Source of the DNA: Gemmataceae bacterium
GTDB lineage: Bacteria > Planctomycetota > Planctomycetia > Gemmatales > Gemmataceae
NCBI GenBank assembly: GCA_022616435.1
Contig: JAKEET010000013.1
Location: 1-64,000, forward strand
DNA: 64,000 nucleotides
Reading direction: 5' to 3'
Shown here: in pieces, positions 8,901 through 16,464 of the stretch
Layout: the number at the start of each line of letters is the position of its first letter
Position numbering within the stretch: position 1 is the first letter of the stretch
The notes under the pieces: model-generated
The model's database searches: none
Seen by the model: the letters and a program-made list of their open reading frames with translations, nothing else
Told to the model about the DNA's origin: nothing
Translations under genes and position numbers: made by a program

Positions 8901-9764
8901 TATCGCAGCTTGATCGACAGCCACGCCGACGTGCCGCTCGCCGTGGAAGCGCGGTTCGAGCTGGCGGAGCTCCTGGCCCAGCGTCACGAGCACGACGAAG
9001 CCACGAAACTCTTGAACGACGTGCTCGACAAGGAGCCGCCGCCGGAGCTCACGGAGAAGGTTCGCCTGGTGCGCGGCACGATCCACGCGGCCAAGGGCAA
9101 TGTCAAGGAGGCTTTGGCCCAGTTCGACGCGGTCGCGCGGAATCCCAAGAGCACGCTGGCCGGTTGGGCGCAGTACCGCGCCGGCGAGGCCCTCATCGAC
9201 AACAAGCAGTTCGACGAAGCGATCAAACGGCTCGCCCTGTTCCGCGACCACGGCCAGTATCAGAACCTGCAGGGATTGAGCGATCGGGCACTCTTGCGGT
9301 TGGGTCATGCCTACGCCCAGATGCGGCAATGGGAGCCGAGCCGGCAGGCCTACGAACGGCTCGTCGGCGCGTTCCCCAACAGTCCGTGGGCCGACGAAGG
9401 CCGCTACGGCATGGCCTGGGCGTGGCAGCAGCAGAAAAACTTCGATCAAGCCGTCAACGTGTACAGCCAGATTGTGGCCCGCACCGCCCAGGAACTCGGC
9501 GCCAAGGCGCAGTTGCAGATCGGCCTGTCGCGGCTGGAGCAGAAGCGCCATCAAGAAGCGATCAACGCCCTGCTGGTGGTGCCGACGACTTACAACTATC
9601 CGGAATTGACCGCCGCCGCCCTGTTCGAAGCCGCCCGGGCCCACATCGAGCTGAAGCAGCTCGATCCGGCCGCGAAGCTGCTCGAGCGTCTGCAGCGCGA
9701 GTTCGTCAACACGCCCTGGGCGGAGGCCGCCAAGGAGCTGCAAGGGAACCTGAAAGGAAAGTGA
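5943..9764 (+). CDS. Giant secreted tetratricopeptide-repeat protein
   Basis: The 1273-residue product begins with a signal peptide (through SASVPVRAQ, about residue 29). The rest is almost entirely TPR-like helical repeats, from about 40 to the C-terminus, of the type 'ARYGLALTLLEI', 'AAALFEAARAHIEL'. The first repeat (SARKAFSQKNYPFAVTRFKEF) resembles the outer-membrane assembly/CpoB kind of TPR protein. No catalytic domain is seen, so it is probably a periplasmic scaffold. It heads a co-directional operon; the next gene starts four bases after its stop, and all five products carry export signals. Which partners it binds cannot be told from sequence. Confidence 0.88.
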   Translation: MTSPAALRRLLFAALAPVVLVSASVPVRAQITPDQAAEMHLNSARKAFSQKNYPFAVTRFKEFLGKFGGHKLANDARYGLALTLLEIPEKNEKNFNEARDLLQGLANTKEFPEQPFAQYYLGIAWRGLGMLELVIADARPQEAPQRRQSAQQRFQQAVPPLTAAIATFAQRAPVTPAAPNVDQMLSANQEWSARARCDLAEIHLRLGKPKDAQAVAAPFVNDEAVSRSKYRDLGAYHFGLASFLLKEYAPAQKTLGTLTPFADPEFGTHARYLLARTHHLADERAEAAHHYEGVLAGYAKHKDEAAKLLQQPQLFKNDPVVRTRLEGLVKNLPPDHVARATFYVGVLQYEAGRFADAKLRFAEFPKLYPLSPLRLEADLRVGFTQVQLREFADAQKTLAPLVDRDPRLSDQVQFWLGKAIAGAAPDPAANAQGHQQSLNNAISTMRQAAERAQRLVNQDPDVPRRRGEILLEIADLQQNLKQHKDSAAVYNQILNEKLLSDRDEEVTLRLAQALHLAGDYNESDNVCRRIQERFAKGTLLPAALFTYAENSYFRILQADKGPPSPDRTKLLGTLYEETIKRTQGIVETYPDFPKVQLARYTLGLTLYRKGDLEEARKTLAAIPVGDRAGDLALTPYLIADCVIRQTPSTVPEDALAAGQLEEKLRSSAELLDNFISANPKDPQTPDALIKFGLSQQRLAALLAQPPEKQKALAAARAAYERLFAPELAKHPLVPQAVFERAKVLTQANDINGGTNELRRFTIDPLRQSGVAPTALVQLATLLRAQNRSAEAADVLAKGREFHEPRLQKDGAALIPLLRYHHGVALRDAGKLPEARAVFDMVVKQAPGRPEAIEAALRLGQCLKEEGQLRLEAARKLAAGPNKEVIAQAQKAFEDGYRSVREAVAFLEGQAEQLKMNEPVQDVRARMLYESAWGTRLLAEPEIQSARAAMIKDIIAKLGPQASRFPPPDVPLAKVPLQPLEKKALGLYRSLIDSHADVPLAVEARFELAELLAQRHEHDEATKLLNDVLDKEPPPELTEKVRLVRGTIHAAKGNVKEALAQFDAVARNPKSTLAGWAQYRAGEALIDNKQFDEAIKRLALFRDHGQYQNLQGLSDRALLRLGHAYAQMRQWEPSRQAYERLVGAFPNSPWADEGRYGMAWAWQQQKNFDQAVNVYSQIVARTAQELGAKAQLQIGLSRLEQKRHQEAINALLVVPTTYNYPELTAAALFEAARAHIELKQLDPAAKLLERLQREFVNTPWAEAAKELQGNLKGK

Positions 9765-9768
9765 CGCG

Positions 9769-12246
9769 ATGAAAAGGTCACGTCTTGTCGTCATCGCGAT
9801 ATTCATGGCAGCGCTGTTCGGCTTGGCACTGCCGCGCTCGCACGCCTACGTCGAAGCGCCCATGAGCTTCGGCGCCATCGTCGCCCAGTCGTCGCACATC
9901 TTGCTGATGCGCGTCGAGATGGTGGACCGGACCAACAACATCATCGTCTACCGCAAGCTCAAGGACCTGAAGGGGGTCCATCCGCAAGTCCTGATCAAGC
10001 ACAACATCGGCCGCGGCGGCTTGCGTCCCAACGAGTGGAAACCGCCGATGGAGTGGGCCGAGCCGGGGAAGATCGCCGCCTTCTTTCACAATGGCGGCGC
10101 CAGCGAAACCTGCATCGGCAACTGGTGGTACCAGGCCTACGGCGGCGGCGAGTGGTGGAACCACAGTCACGGCGAGCCGTTCCTCAGCCGCAGCTACTCC
10201 GGTCCGCCCGAGAAGCTCGCCGCCTTGATCCCGCAGATGCTCGAAGGCAAGGAAGTGGTCGTGCCGTGCATGGTCGGCACGAATCTCGAAGACCTGCACC
10301 ACCGCCGGGCCAAGATCCACCGGCTCAAGGCCAGCCTCAAGCTGCAAGACTACAACCCGAAGCGCGATTTCGTCGGCTGGGGCGGCGAGGACTTCCGGCG
10401 TCTCAACGGCATGGCCGGCTTCACGCACATCTCCAGCCTCACGCGCGTCGATCCGGAAGCCCAGGCGATCTCGGTCATGGACTACGACGCCGACGGCAAA
10501 CCCGACCTGGCCCTGGTCGGCGGCAGCCGGGTCGCACTCATGCAGAACAACGGCGATTCGCTCAGCGAAAACACCCTCCCCGGCGTCGTCGGCGCCCGCT
10601 CCGCCGTCTGGGCCGACTACAACAGCGACGGCAAGCCCGACCTGCTGCTCGCCACGCCGTCCGGTCCGCGGCTGTTCACGAACCAGGGCGGCAGCTTCCG
10701 CGACGACAGCCAGTTCCTTCCCGGGCAACCCGCATGGAGCCTGACCGCCGCCGCCTGGCTCGACTACGACGCCGACGGCAAGCCCGACCTCCTCCTGGCG
10801 AACGGCTATCACGGCCTGCGTTTGTACCGCAACGTCGGCCCGCAGCCGCCGCCGCCTCCGGCGACGCCGACGCTGGGCCCTTGGCACTACCTCGGTCCGC
10901 TCGACAACGCCGGCGGCCGCGGCTTCGAGGCGACGCATCCGGTGGAAACGAAGGTCGATCTGCAAGGCGTCCACGAAGGCCGCGACAAGGAGAAGATCGG
11001 CTGGAAGCAGCGCAACTTTAGCGACGGCGCCGTCAACGACCTGCGGCTGTTCAAGCCGCAGCACAACGTTCAGTCGGCCGTCTATCTTTATCGCCAGATC
11101 GACGTCGCCACGCCGACCGATTTGCCGATCCGGCTGGGGAGCGACGACACCCTATCCGTGTGGCTCAACGGCCAGAAGATCCTCGCCAACAACAGCTATC
11201 GCGCCGCCGCGCCGGACCAGGACCGGGTCACGTTGAAGTTGAAGGCCGGCACCAACCATCTGCTCATGAAAGTATGCCAGGGCGACGGCGACTGGGCGTT
11301 CTTCTTCGCCGCCGACAAGGTTCAGGCCGCCACGCCGCCGATCCTGGCGTTCACCGACGTGTCCAAGAGCGTCGGCCTCGGCGACGGCGTGGCCGCCAAC
11401 GTCAAGCACGATTCGTTGACCGTCAGCGACGTGGACAACGACGGCCGGCCGGATTTCCTGTACGGCAACCTGCTGGTCATGAATCGGAAGACCGAGAAGG
11501 GGGTTGTCTTCGCCCTCGCCAAGGACAGCGGCATCGCGTTCGCCTCCGGCAAGGTCAGCCCGGTGTTCGGCGACTACGACAGCGACGGCCACCCCGACCT
11601 GTTCGTGCCGCAACAGGGGAAAGGCCTGCTGTTCAAGAACGACGGCCAGGGTCGGTTCGCCGACGTGACCGCGAAGTCGGGCGATCTGGCCCAGGCGCTC
11701 GGCTGGGCGACGAGCGCCGCCTGGGGGGATTTCGACAACGACGGCCATCTCGATCTGGCCGTCGGCTGTCTCAAGGCGAGCAACCGGCTGTTCCGCAACA
11801 AGGGCGACGGCACGTTCGAGGACGCAACCGTGAAAGTCGGCCTCGCGCAGAAGATTTTCAACTCGCAGGCGGTCAGTTTCATCGACCTGAACAACGACGG
11901 CAATCTCGACCTGGTCTTCAACAACGAAGGCCAGGACGCGGTGGTCTTGCTCGGCTCGAACACGCTGGCGGGCAAGCACATTCCGCTGACGATGAGGGTC
12001 GCGGGCAAGGACGGCGTCACCGGCAGTCGCGTCCGGGTGCTGACCAAGGACGGCAAACACGTGGCCACGCGCGACATTTCCGGCGGCGACGGCCGCGGCG
12101 GCCAGCAGGCGCCCTTGGCCCGCTTCACGCTCGAACCGGGAAAGTATCGCGTGGAGGTTCGCTACAGCACCGGCCAGGTCCGCGCCAAGGACATCACCGT
12201 TGGCGATTTGCCGCTGCGCGCACAGATCGATGAGAAGACGGAATGA
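9769..12246 (+). CDS. Secreted VCBS/FG-GAP repeat protein with a PA14-like insert
   Basis: The 825-residue product has a signal peptide ending near residue 26 (LPRSHA). After a 230-residue N-terminal domain rich in Trp and His come VCBS/FG-GAP repeats marked by calcium-type loops such as DYDADGKPDL, DYNSDGKPDL, DVDNDGRPDF and DLNNDGNLDL. A PA14-like segment (LGSDDTLSVWLNGQKIL) lies near residue 460, and the C-terminus resembles ASPIC/UnbV domains. This is a beta-propeller surface protein, probably for binding. Its stop overlaps the upstream start option of the PQQ gene as ATGA. No enzyme active site is evident. Confidence 0.88.
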   Translation: MKRSRLVVIAIFMAALFGLALPRSHAYVEAPMSFGAIVAQSSHILLMRVEMVDRTNNIIVYRKLKDLKGVHPQVLIKHNIGRGGLRPNEWKPPMEWAEPGKIAAFFHNGGASETCIGNWWYQAYGGGEWWNHSHGEPFLSRSYSGPPEKLAALIPQMLEGKEVVVPCMVGTNLEDLHHRRAKIHRLKASLKLQDYNPKRDFVGWGGEDFRRLNGMAGFTHISSLTRVDPEAQAISVMDYDADGKPDLALVGGSRVALMQNNGDSLSENTLPGVVGARSAVWADYNSDGKPDLLLATPSGPRLFTNQGGSFRDDSQFLPGQPAWSLTAAAWLDYDADGKPDLLLANGYHGLRLYRNVGPQPPPPPATPTLGPWHYLGPLDNAGGRGFEATHPVETKVDLQGVHEGRDKEKIGWKQRNFSDGAVNDLRLFKPQHNVQSAVYLYRQIDVATPTDLPIRLGSDDTLSVWLNGQKILANNSYRAAAPDQDRVTLKLKAGTNHLLMKVCQGDGDWAFFFAADKVQAATPPILAFTDVSKSVGLGDGVAANVKHDSLTVSDVDNDGRPDFLYGNLLVMNRKTEKGVVFALAKDSGIAFASGKVSPVFGDYDSDGHPDLFVPQQGKGLLFKNDGQGRFADVTAKSGDLAQALGWATSAAWGDFDNDGHLDLAVGCLKASNRLFRNKGDGTFEDATVKVGLAQKIFNSQAVSFIDLNNDGNLDLVFNNEGQDAVVLLGSNTLAGKHIPLTMRVAGKDGVTGSRVRVLTKDGKHVATRDISGGDGRGGQQAPLARFTLEPGKYRVEVRYSTGQVRAKDITVGDLPLRAQIDEKTE

Positions 12247-12266
12247 CCTTCGAGAGGAATGCAGCC

Positions 12267-13694
12267 ATGCGCCGAATCTGTGCTTTGATCCTGTCGCTCG
12301 TGTTCGTGTCCGGCGCCCGTGCGCAAGGCCCCTGGTCCACCTACCGCGGCAACCCGCAACGCACCGGCCACGCCGACAGCCAGGCCGGGCCGGCAACGCC
12401 GAAGGTCCTCTGGGTCCACAAGTCGAAGGACCACTACATCGCCTCGCCGCTGCCGGCCGGCGACCGCTTATTTGTCTCCGGCCTGGGCGCCTTCAACATC
12501 GCCAATTTCACGTGCTTGAACGCCGATCCCAAGGCGAAGGACCGCGTGCTCTGGAACAAGACCACGCCGTACCTGAAGCTGCCGACGGTGAGCTCGCCGG
12601 CCCTGTCTGGCAGCATGCTGGCCCGCGACCGCATCATCTTCGGCGACGGCATGCACCAGACCGACGGCGCGACGCTGCACTGCCTCGACATCGCCGGCGG
12701 CTTGCCGCTCTGGCAGCATCCCGTCCCCGGCACGCTCGTCCATCTCGAAGGCTCGCCGGCCCTCGTGGACGGCAAGGCGTACATCGGCGGCGGCGCGGCG
12801 GGAGTGCTGTGTGTGGAGCTGGACCGGGTGACCCTCGAAGGCAAATCGATGGATCTGGCCCAGGTGCGCAAAGTCGTCGCCCAGCGCTGGAAGGAGCTGC
12901 AGGCGAAGTATCAAGAGGAGAAGAAGAAGGACCCGCTGTTCGCCGTGCCGCCCAACGAGGATCAGCTTCCCAAGGCAAACCCCGTCCGCGTGTGGCAGCA
13001 GGGGGCCGAGAAGTGGCACGTCGACGCCCCGGTCAACGTCGTCGGCGAGCGGGTGCTGGTCGGGTCCGCCTTTCTCGACAAGGAAAAGGTCGGCGACCGC
13101 GCCATCTACGCCCTGGACGCCAGGACCGGCAAACCGCTGTGGCGAACGCCGCTCAAGCTGAACCCGTGGGGCGGCCCGTCGGCCGAGGGCGCGACCATTG
13201 TCGTCAGCGGCAGCAGCATCGGCTACGACGTCAAGGCGCTCAAGGGAGCGAAGGGCTTCATCGCCGCGTACGATCTCGAGACCGGCAAGGAGAAGTGGCA
13301 CAAGGACATCACCGGCGGCGTGGTGGCGTGCGCCGCGCTGGCCGACGGCGCCGCGGTCGTGACCGCCACGGACGGCAAGGTGCGGGCGTTCGACCTGGCC
13401 AGCGGCGAGCGCCGCTGGATTTACGAGGCCAAGATGCCGCTGTTCGCGCCGGTGGCGATCGCCAAGGGGATCGTTTACGCCGGCGACTTGAAGGGCGTCG
13501 TCCACGCCGTCGATCTGAAGTCGGGCATCGAACAATGGAAGCTCGACCTCGGCGCCCACCCGGCGGTGCAGTCGCCGGGCATGATCTACGCCGGCCCGGT
13601 AGTGCAAGGGGGCCGGCTCTACGTCGCCACCTGCAACCTCGAAGGCCCCGCCGCCCGGCAAGGAACGGCCGTCGTGTGCGTTGGTGACCAGTAG
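12267..13694 (+). CDS. Secreted PQQ-like beta-propeller protein
   Basis: The signal peptide ends in SGARAQG. The product then has repeated PQQ/WD40-like blades: GPWSTYRGNPQRTGHA near the N-terminus, YALDARTGKPLWRTPL, AYDLETGKEKWHKDI, AFDLASGERRWIYEA and AVDLKSGIEQWKLDL. This outer-blade pattern is common in planctomycetes and usually means a structural propeller rather than a true quinoprotein dehydrogenase. ATG 12267 is chosen because GAGAGGA lies nine bases upstream and it begins the signal peptide; ATG 12243, overlapping the preceding stop, is the alternative. A charged insert (about residues 180-205) interrupts the blades. Confidence 0.86.
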   Translation: MRRICALILSLVFVSGARAQGPWSTYRGNPQRTGHADSQAGPATPKVLWVHKSKDHYIASPLPAGDRLFVSGLGAFNIANFTCLNADPKAKDRVLWNKTTPYLKLPTVSSPALSGSMLARDRIIFGDGMHQTDGATLHCLDIAGGLPLWQHPVPGTLVHLEGSPALVDGKAYIGGGAAGVLCVELDRVTLEGKSMDLAQVRKVVAQRWKELQAKYQEEKKKDPLFAVPPNEDQLPKANPVRVWQQGAEKWHVDAPVNVVGERVLVGSAFLDKEKVGDRAIYALDARTGKPLWRTPLKLNPWGGPSAEGATIVVSGSSIGYDVKALKGAKGFIAAYDLETGKEKWHKDITGGVVACAALADGAAVVTATDGKVRAFDLASGERRWIYEAKMPLFAPVAIAKGIVYAGDLKGVVHAVDLKSGIEQWKLDLGAHPAVQSPGMIYAGPVVQGGRLYVATCNLEGPAARQGTAVVCVGDQ

Positions 13695-13718
13695 CGTCAA
13701 CTGGGGGAGGATCAATCC

Positions 13719-14405
13719 ATGAGTCGCACGCTAGGTATCGCGCTGGGATTGCTCGTACTCGGTCAGGTTCCGATGAACGGCGGCGGCAAGAATGACGGCG
13801 GCGTCGTGGTTGACAAGGCCAAGCGCACCATCACCATCGACGCCAAGATCGCGCCGCGGAAGCTGCCGCACCTGAAGGGGGAGATCTATCCCATCGAAGT
13901 GATCGCGAGCTGGCCGCATCCGAAGGGCAAGAAGGCCCACGAGACCGTCGTGACCATCGAAGCGTTGCCGAGCGCGGTGCACCAAGGGCTGGTCGATCTC
14001 GGCTTGAAGCCCGGAAAGCCGGTGATGGGCGGCGAGGATGAAGTGCCGCAAGGGCCGGACGTCAACGTGTATCTCGACATTCCGCAGCCGGACGGCGGAA
14101 CCAAGCGCATCACGATCGACAGGGCATTGATCGATAGTCGGACGGCGAAGCCGTTCCCCAAGGACGTGAAGTGGCGGTTCACCGGCTCGGTGAAGATCAA
14201 GCCCGACCCGAACAAGAACGAGGAAGTCTACGGGGCGGATGTGTCCGGCGCCCTGATGGTGGTGTTCCCGGTCTCCAACCAGACGGTCCTGCAGACCAGC
14301 CTGAGCATGAAGTACGAGAAGTTCATGAAGCTCGACGTCAACACGGCCGTGCTTCCGAAGGAGGGGACGCCGGTGAAGCTGGTGTTGCAGCCGCCGGCCA
14401 AATAG
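13719..14405 (+). CDS. Secreted YdjY-like domain protein
   Basis: The 228-residue product starts at ATG 13719 with GGGGGAGG upstream and a short hydrophobic export segment (ALGLLVLGQV). The middle (KRTITIDAKIAPR, HETVVTIEALPSAVHQGLVDLG) resembles the YdjY domain found in planctomycete secreted proteins, whose function is not known. It follows the PQQ gene by 24 bases and precedes another exported protein by 28, so it is part of the same operon. No catalytic residues are recognised. Confidence 0.75.
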   Translation: MSRTLGIALGLLVLGQVPMNGGGKNDGGVVVDKAKRTITIDAKIAPRKLPHLKGEIYPIEVIASWPHPKGKKAHETVVTIEALPSAVHQGLVDLGLKPGKPVMGGEDEVPQGPDVNVYLDIPQPDGGTKRITIDRALIDSRTAKPFPKDVKWRFTGSVKIKPDPNKNEEVYGADVSGALMVVFPVSNQTVLQTSLSMKYEKFMKLDVNTAVLPKEGTPVKLVLQPPAK

Positions 14406-14433
14406 CGCACGGCAACCATGGTATGCAGTCGAT

Positions 14434-15072
14434 ATGGACAGAGCGACGACGATGACAAGAATCCTGATGATGGTGTGCTGTGTGGTGCTGGTGCAGGCGT
14501 TGCCGGCCCAGGCGCCGCAGTCCGCGCGTGAAAAGGTCGAACAGCGGCTCGCGGACCTGCTGGCCCCGCGCGGCGTCGTGGAGGCGCCGCCGGCCGCGCC
14601 GAACCCGCCGCCGCGCAAGCCGTCGCCTGCCCTGGACCAACCCGAAGTGCCGCTGGCGAGCGCCACCATCCTGCCGCCCGCGCCGCCCAAGCCCGAGGCC
14701 AAGCTCGTGTTGCCGCGGATGTTGCCGGAGGATACGCCGTTCGTGCGCACCTTCAACGAGCCCGCCCCTCCCGAGACCGTCAGCCTGCCGGTCCAGCCAC
14801 TGATTCGCCTGTGGAGCTGGCACGTCAACGACCCGCTGCCGCTGCCGATTCTTGCGACCGCCGTCCGCGACCGGGCATCGCTGGCCGATCCCAGTCTCGA
14901 CGCGAGCATCGCCGCCGCAAAGGCCAAGATCGAGCCGGTGCGGAAGCAGCCCGTGCCGTTCCAGGCCGCCAACCTGCCCGATCCGTTCGAGCACGCCAAC
15001 ACGATCCGGCTGCGGAACCCGCTGGATGAGAATCCGGCGCCGCCGTTGAGCGTCAATCCGCTGACGCGATAG
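14434..15072 (+). CDS. Exported Pro-rich hypothetical protein
   Basis: The likely signal peptide begins at the internal ATG 14452 (MTRILMMVCCVVLVQALPAQA); the frame opens at ATG 14434. About 190 mature residues follow: a short helix (SAREKVEQRLADLLAPRG), a proline/alanine-rich linker, and a C-terminal region with PVQPLIRLWSWHVNDP and LPDPFEHANTIRLRNP. I do not recognise the family. It is last in the TPR/VCBS/PQQ/YdjY operon, and 180 bases with a large inverted repeat separate it from the ABC transporter genes. Confidence 0.72.
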   Translation: MDRATTMTRILMMVCCVVLVQALPAQAPQSAREKVEQRLADLLAPRGVVEAPPAAPNPPPRKPSPALDQPEVPLASATILPPAPPKPEAKLVLPRMLPEDTPFVRTFNEPAPPETVSLPVQPLIRLWSWHVNDPLPLPILATAVRDRASLADPSLDASIAAAKAKIEPVRKQPVPFQAANLPDPFEHANTIRLRNPLDENPAPPLSVNPLTR

Positions 15073-15090
15073 TCTTGCGGATTCCATCGT

Positions 15091-15170
15091 GGCGAGCGTC
15101 GCGGCGTGAGCCCGACATGTTGCGCGATGACCGCGTCGAGCCACGTCGGGCTTACGCCGTGACGCTCGCC
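15091..15170. repeat. Large intergenic inverted repeat (29-bp arms)
   Basis: Arms at 15091-15119 and 15142-15170 pair with three mismatches around a 22-base loop. The arm core CGGCGTRAGCCCGAC recurs as a solo copy at 39339-39367, so this is a dispersed family. It lies between the secreted-protein operon and the ABC transporter genes, where it could also end transcription. Confidence 0.8.
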
Positions 15171-15252
15171 GCTGGTTTCCGCTTGCGAACCGCACCCGGG
15201 AACCGTATCTTCCCTCGATAGGCATCGCTGCGAACACTCTCCCGGAGCACGC

Positions 15253-16332
15253 ATGAAGACCCTGTCGGCCGTGGCCGTCGCGGCGCTCTCCTTGTTGATC
15301 GGCGTCAGCGGCTGCGGCAAGAAGGACGACAAGAAGACCACCATCGTGACCAAGTCCCCGCCGAGCGCCAACCTCGCGGCCCTCGATCAATTCAAGACGG
15401 TGGAAGGCAAGCCGCATGTCGCGTACGTCACCAACGGCATCGCCGATTTCTGGAGGATCGCCGAACGGGGCGCCGAGGACGGGGCCGCCAAGTTCGGTGT
15501 CGAGCTGGACGTGCGCATGCCGCCCAAGGGAGTGGTGGATCAAAAACGCATGATCGAGGACTTGCTGGCCCGCAACGTGGACGGCATCGCGGTCAGCCCG
15601 ATCAACGCCGAGAATCAAACGCCGTTCCTGAAGGACGTGGGCAAGAAGACGCGTTTGATCACGCACGATTCGGACGCTCCCTACTGCGAGCGCATCTGCT
15701 ACGTCGGCATGGACAACTACGAGGCCGGCCGGATGTGCGGCCAGTTGGTCAAGAAGGCCCTGCCCGACGGCGGCAGCGTGATCATCTTCGTGGGCCGGCT
15801 CGGCCAGGACAACGCCCGGCTGCGGCGCCAGGGCGTGATCGACGAGCTGCTCGGCCGCGGCAACGACTCGTCGCGCTACGACGAGCCGGGGCATGTCCTC
15901 AAGGGCGACAAGTACGAGATTGTTGACACGCGCACCGACGATTTCGACTTCGCCAAGGCGAAAGCGCTGGCCCAGGACGCCATCGTCCGGTATCCGAAGC
16001 TCGGCTGCATGGTCGGCCTGTTCGAGTACAATCCGCCGATCATGCTCGACGCGCTGGCGAGCGCCGGCAAGCTGAAGGCGATCAAGGTGGTCGGCTTCGA
16101 CGAGAACGACAAGACGCTGCAAAGCATCAAGGACGGCGACGCCGAGGGCACGATCGTGCAGAACCCCTACAAGTACGGTTTCGAGTCGGTGCGCGTCCTG
16201 CACGCGCTGTGCCAAGGCGACCGCAGCGTGGTGCCGGCGAGCGGCTTCATCAACATCCCCGCGCGTTCCATCACCAAGGCGAACGTGGACGAATTCTGGA
16301 CGGAGCTGAAGAAACTGACCGGCAAGAATTGA
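15253..16332 (+). CDS. Sugar ABC transporter substrate-binding lipoprotein
   Basis: The 359-residue product has a lipobox (LIGVSGCGK, Cys about residue 21), so it is anchored as a lipoprotein. The fold is that of ribose/galactose-type binding proteins (Peripla_BP_4): HVAYVTNGIADFWRIAERG at the first strand, then DGIAVSPINAE, LITHDSDAP, and VVGFDENDKTLQSIKDGDAEG near the end. GGAG lies eight bases before the ATG. It is followed by the ATPase and permease of the same importer class. The sugar cannot be named from sequence. Two hairpin repeats lie between this gene and the ATPase. Confidence 0.9.
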   Translation: MKTLSAVAVAALSLLIGVSGCGKKDDKKTTIVTKSPPSANLAALDQFKTVEGKPHVAYVTNGIADFWRIAERGAEDGAAKFGVELDVRMPPKGVVDQKRMIEDLLARNVDGIAVSPINAENQTPFLKDVGKKTRLITHDSDAPYCERICYVGMDNYEAGRMCGQLVKKALPDGGSVIIFVGRLGQDNARLRRQGVIDELLGRGNDSSRYDEPGHVLKGDKYEIVDTRTDDFDFAKAKALAQDAIVRYPKLGCMVGLFEYNPPIMLDALASAGKLKAIKVVGFDENDKTLQSIKDGDAEGTIVQNPYKYGFESVRVLHALCQGDRSVVPASGFINIPARSITKANVDEFWTELKKLTGKN

Positions 16333-16338
16333 TCCGGC

Positions 16339-16457
16339 GGCTTGCCGCTCAGCGCTCCAAGGATCCCGCGTGCGCTAAGCGGCAAGCCCGCTTGCACAAA
16401 CTCCTGCGGCTTGCCGTTTCGCGTTCACGGCATACTCGGCGCGCCAAACGGCAAGCC
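16339..16457. repeat. Two tandem palindromic repeats between binding-protein and ATPase genes
   Basis: The first hairpin has arms 16339-16355 and 16372-16388 (GGCTTGCCGCTCAGCGC, one mismatch). The second has GGCTTGCCGTTT at 16408-16419 paired with AAACGGCAAGCC at 16446-16457. The second shares its arm with the solo copy at 3990. Placed inside an importer operon, the pair may lower ATPase expression relative to the binding protein. Confidence 0.8.
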
Positions 16458-16464
16458 GGATTCA

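Noticed and set aside
7440-9806. 788-aa minus-strand ORF
   Set aside because: Antisense of the TPR giant; long antisense frames are expected in such GC-rich genes.
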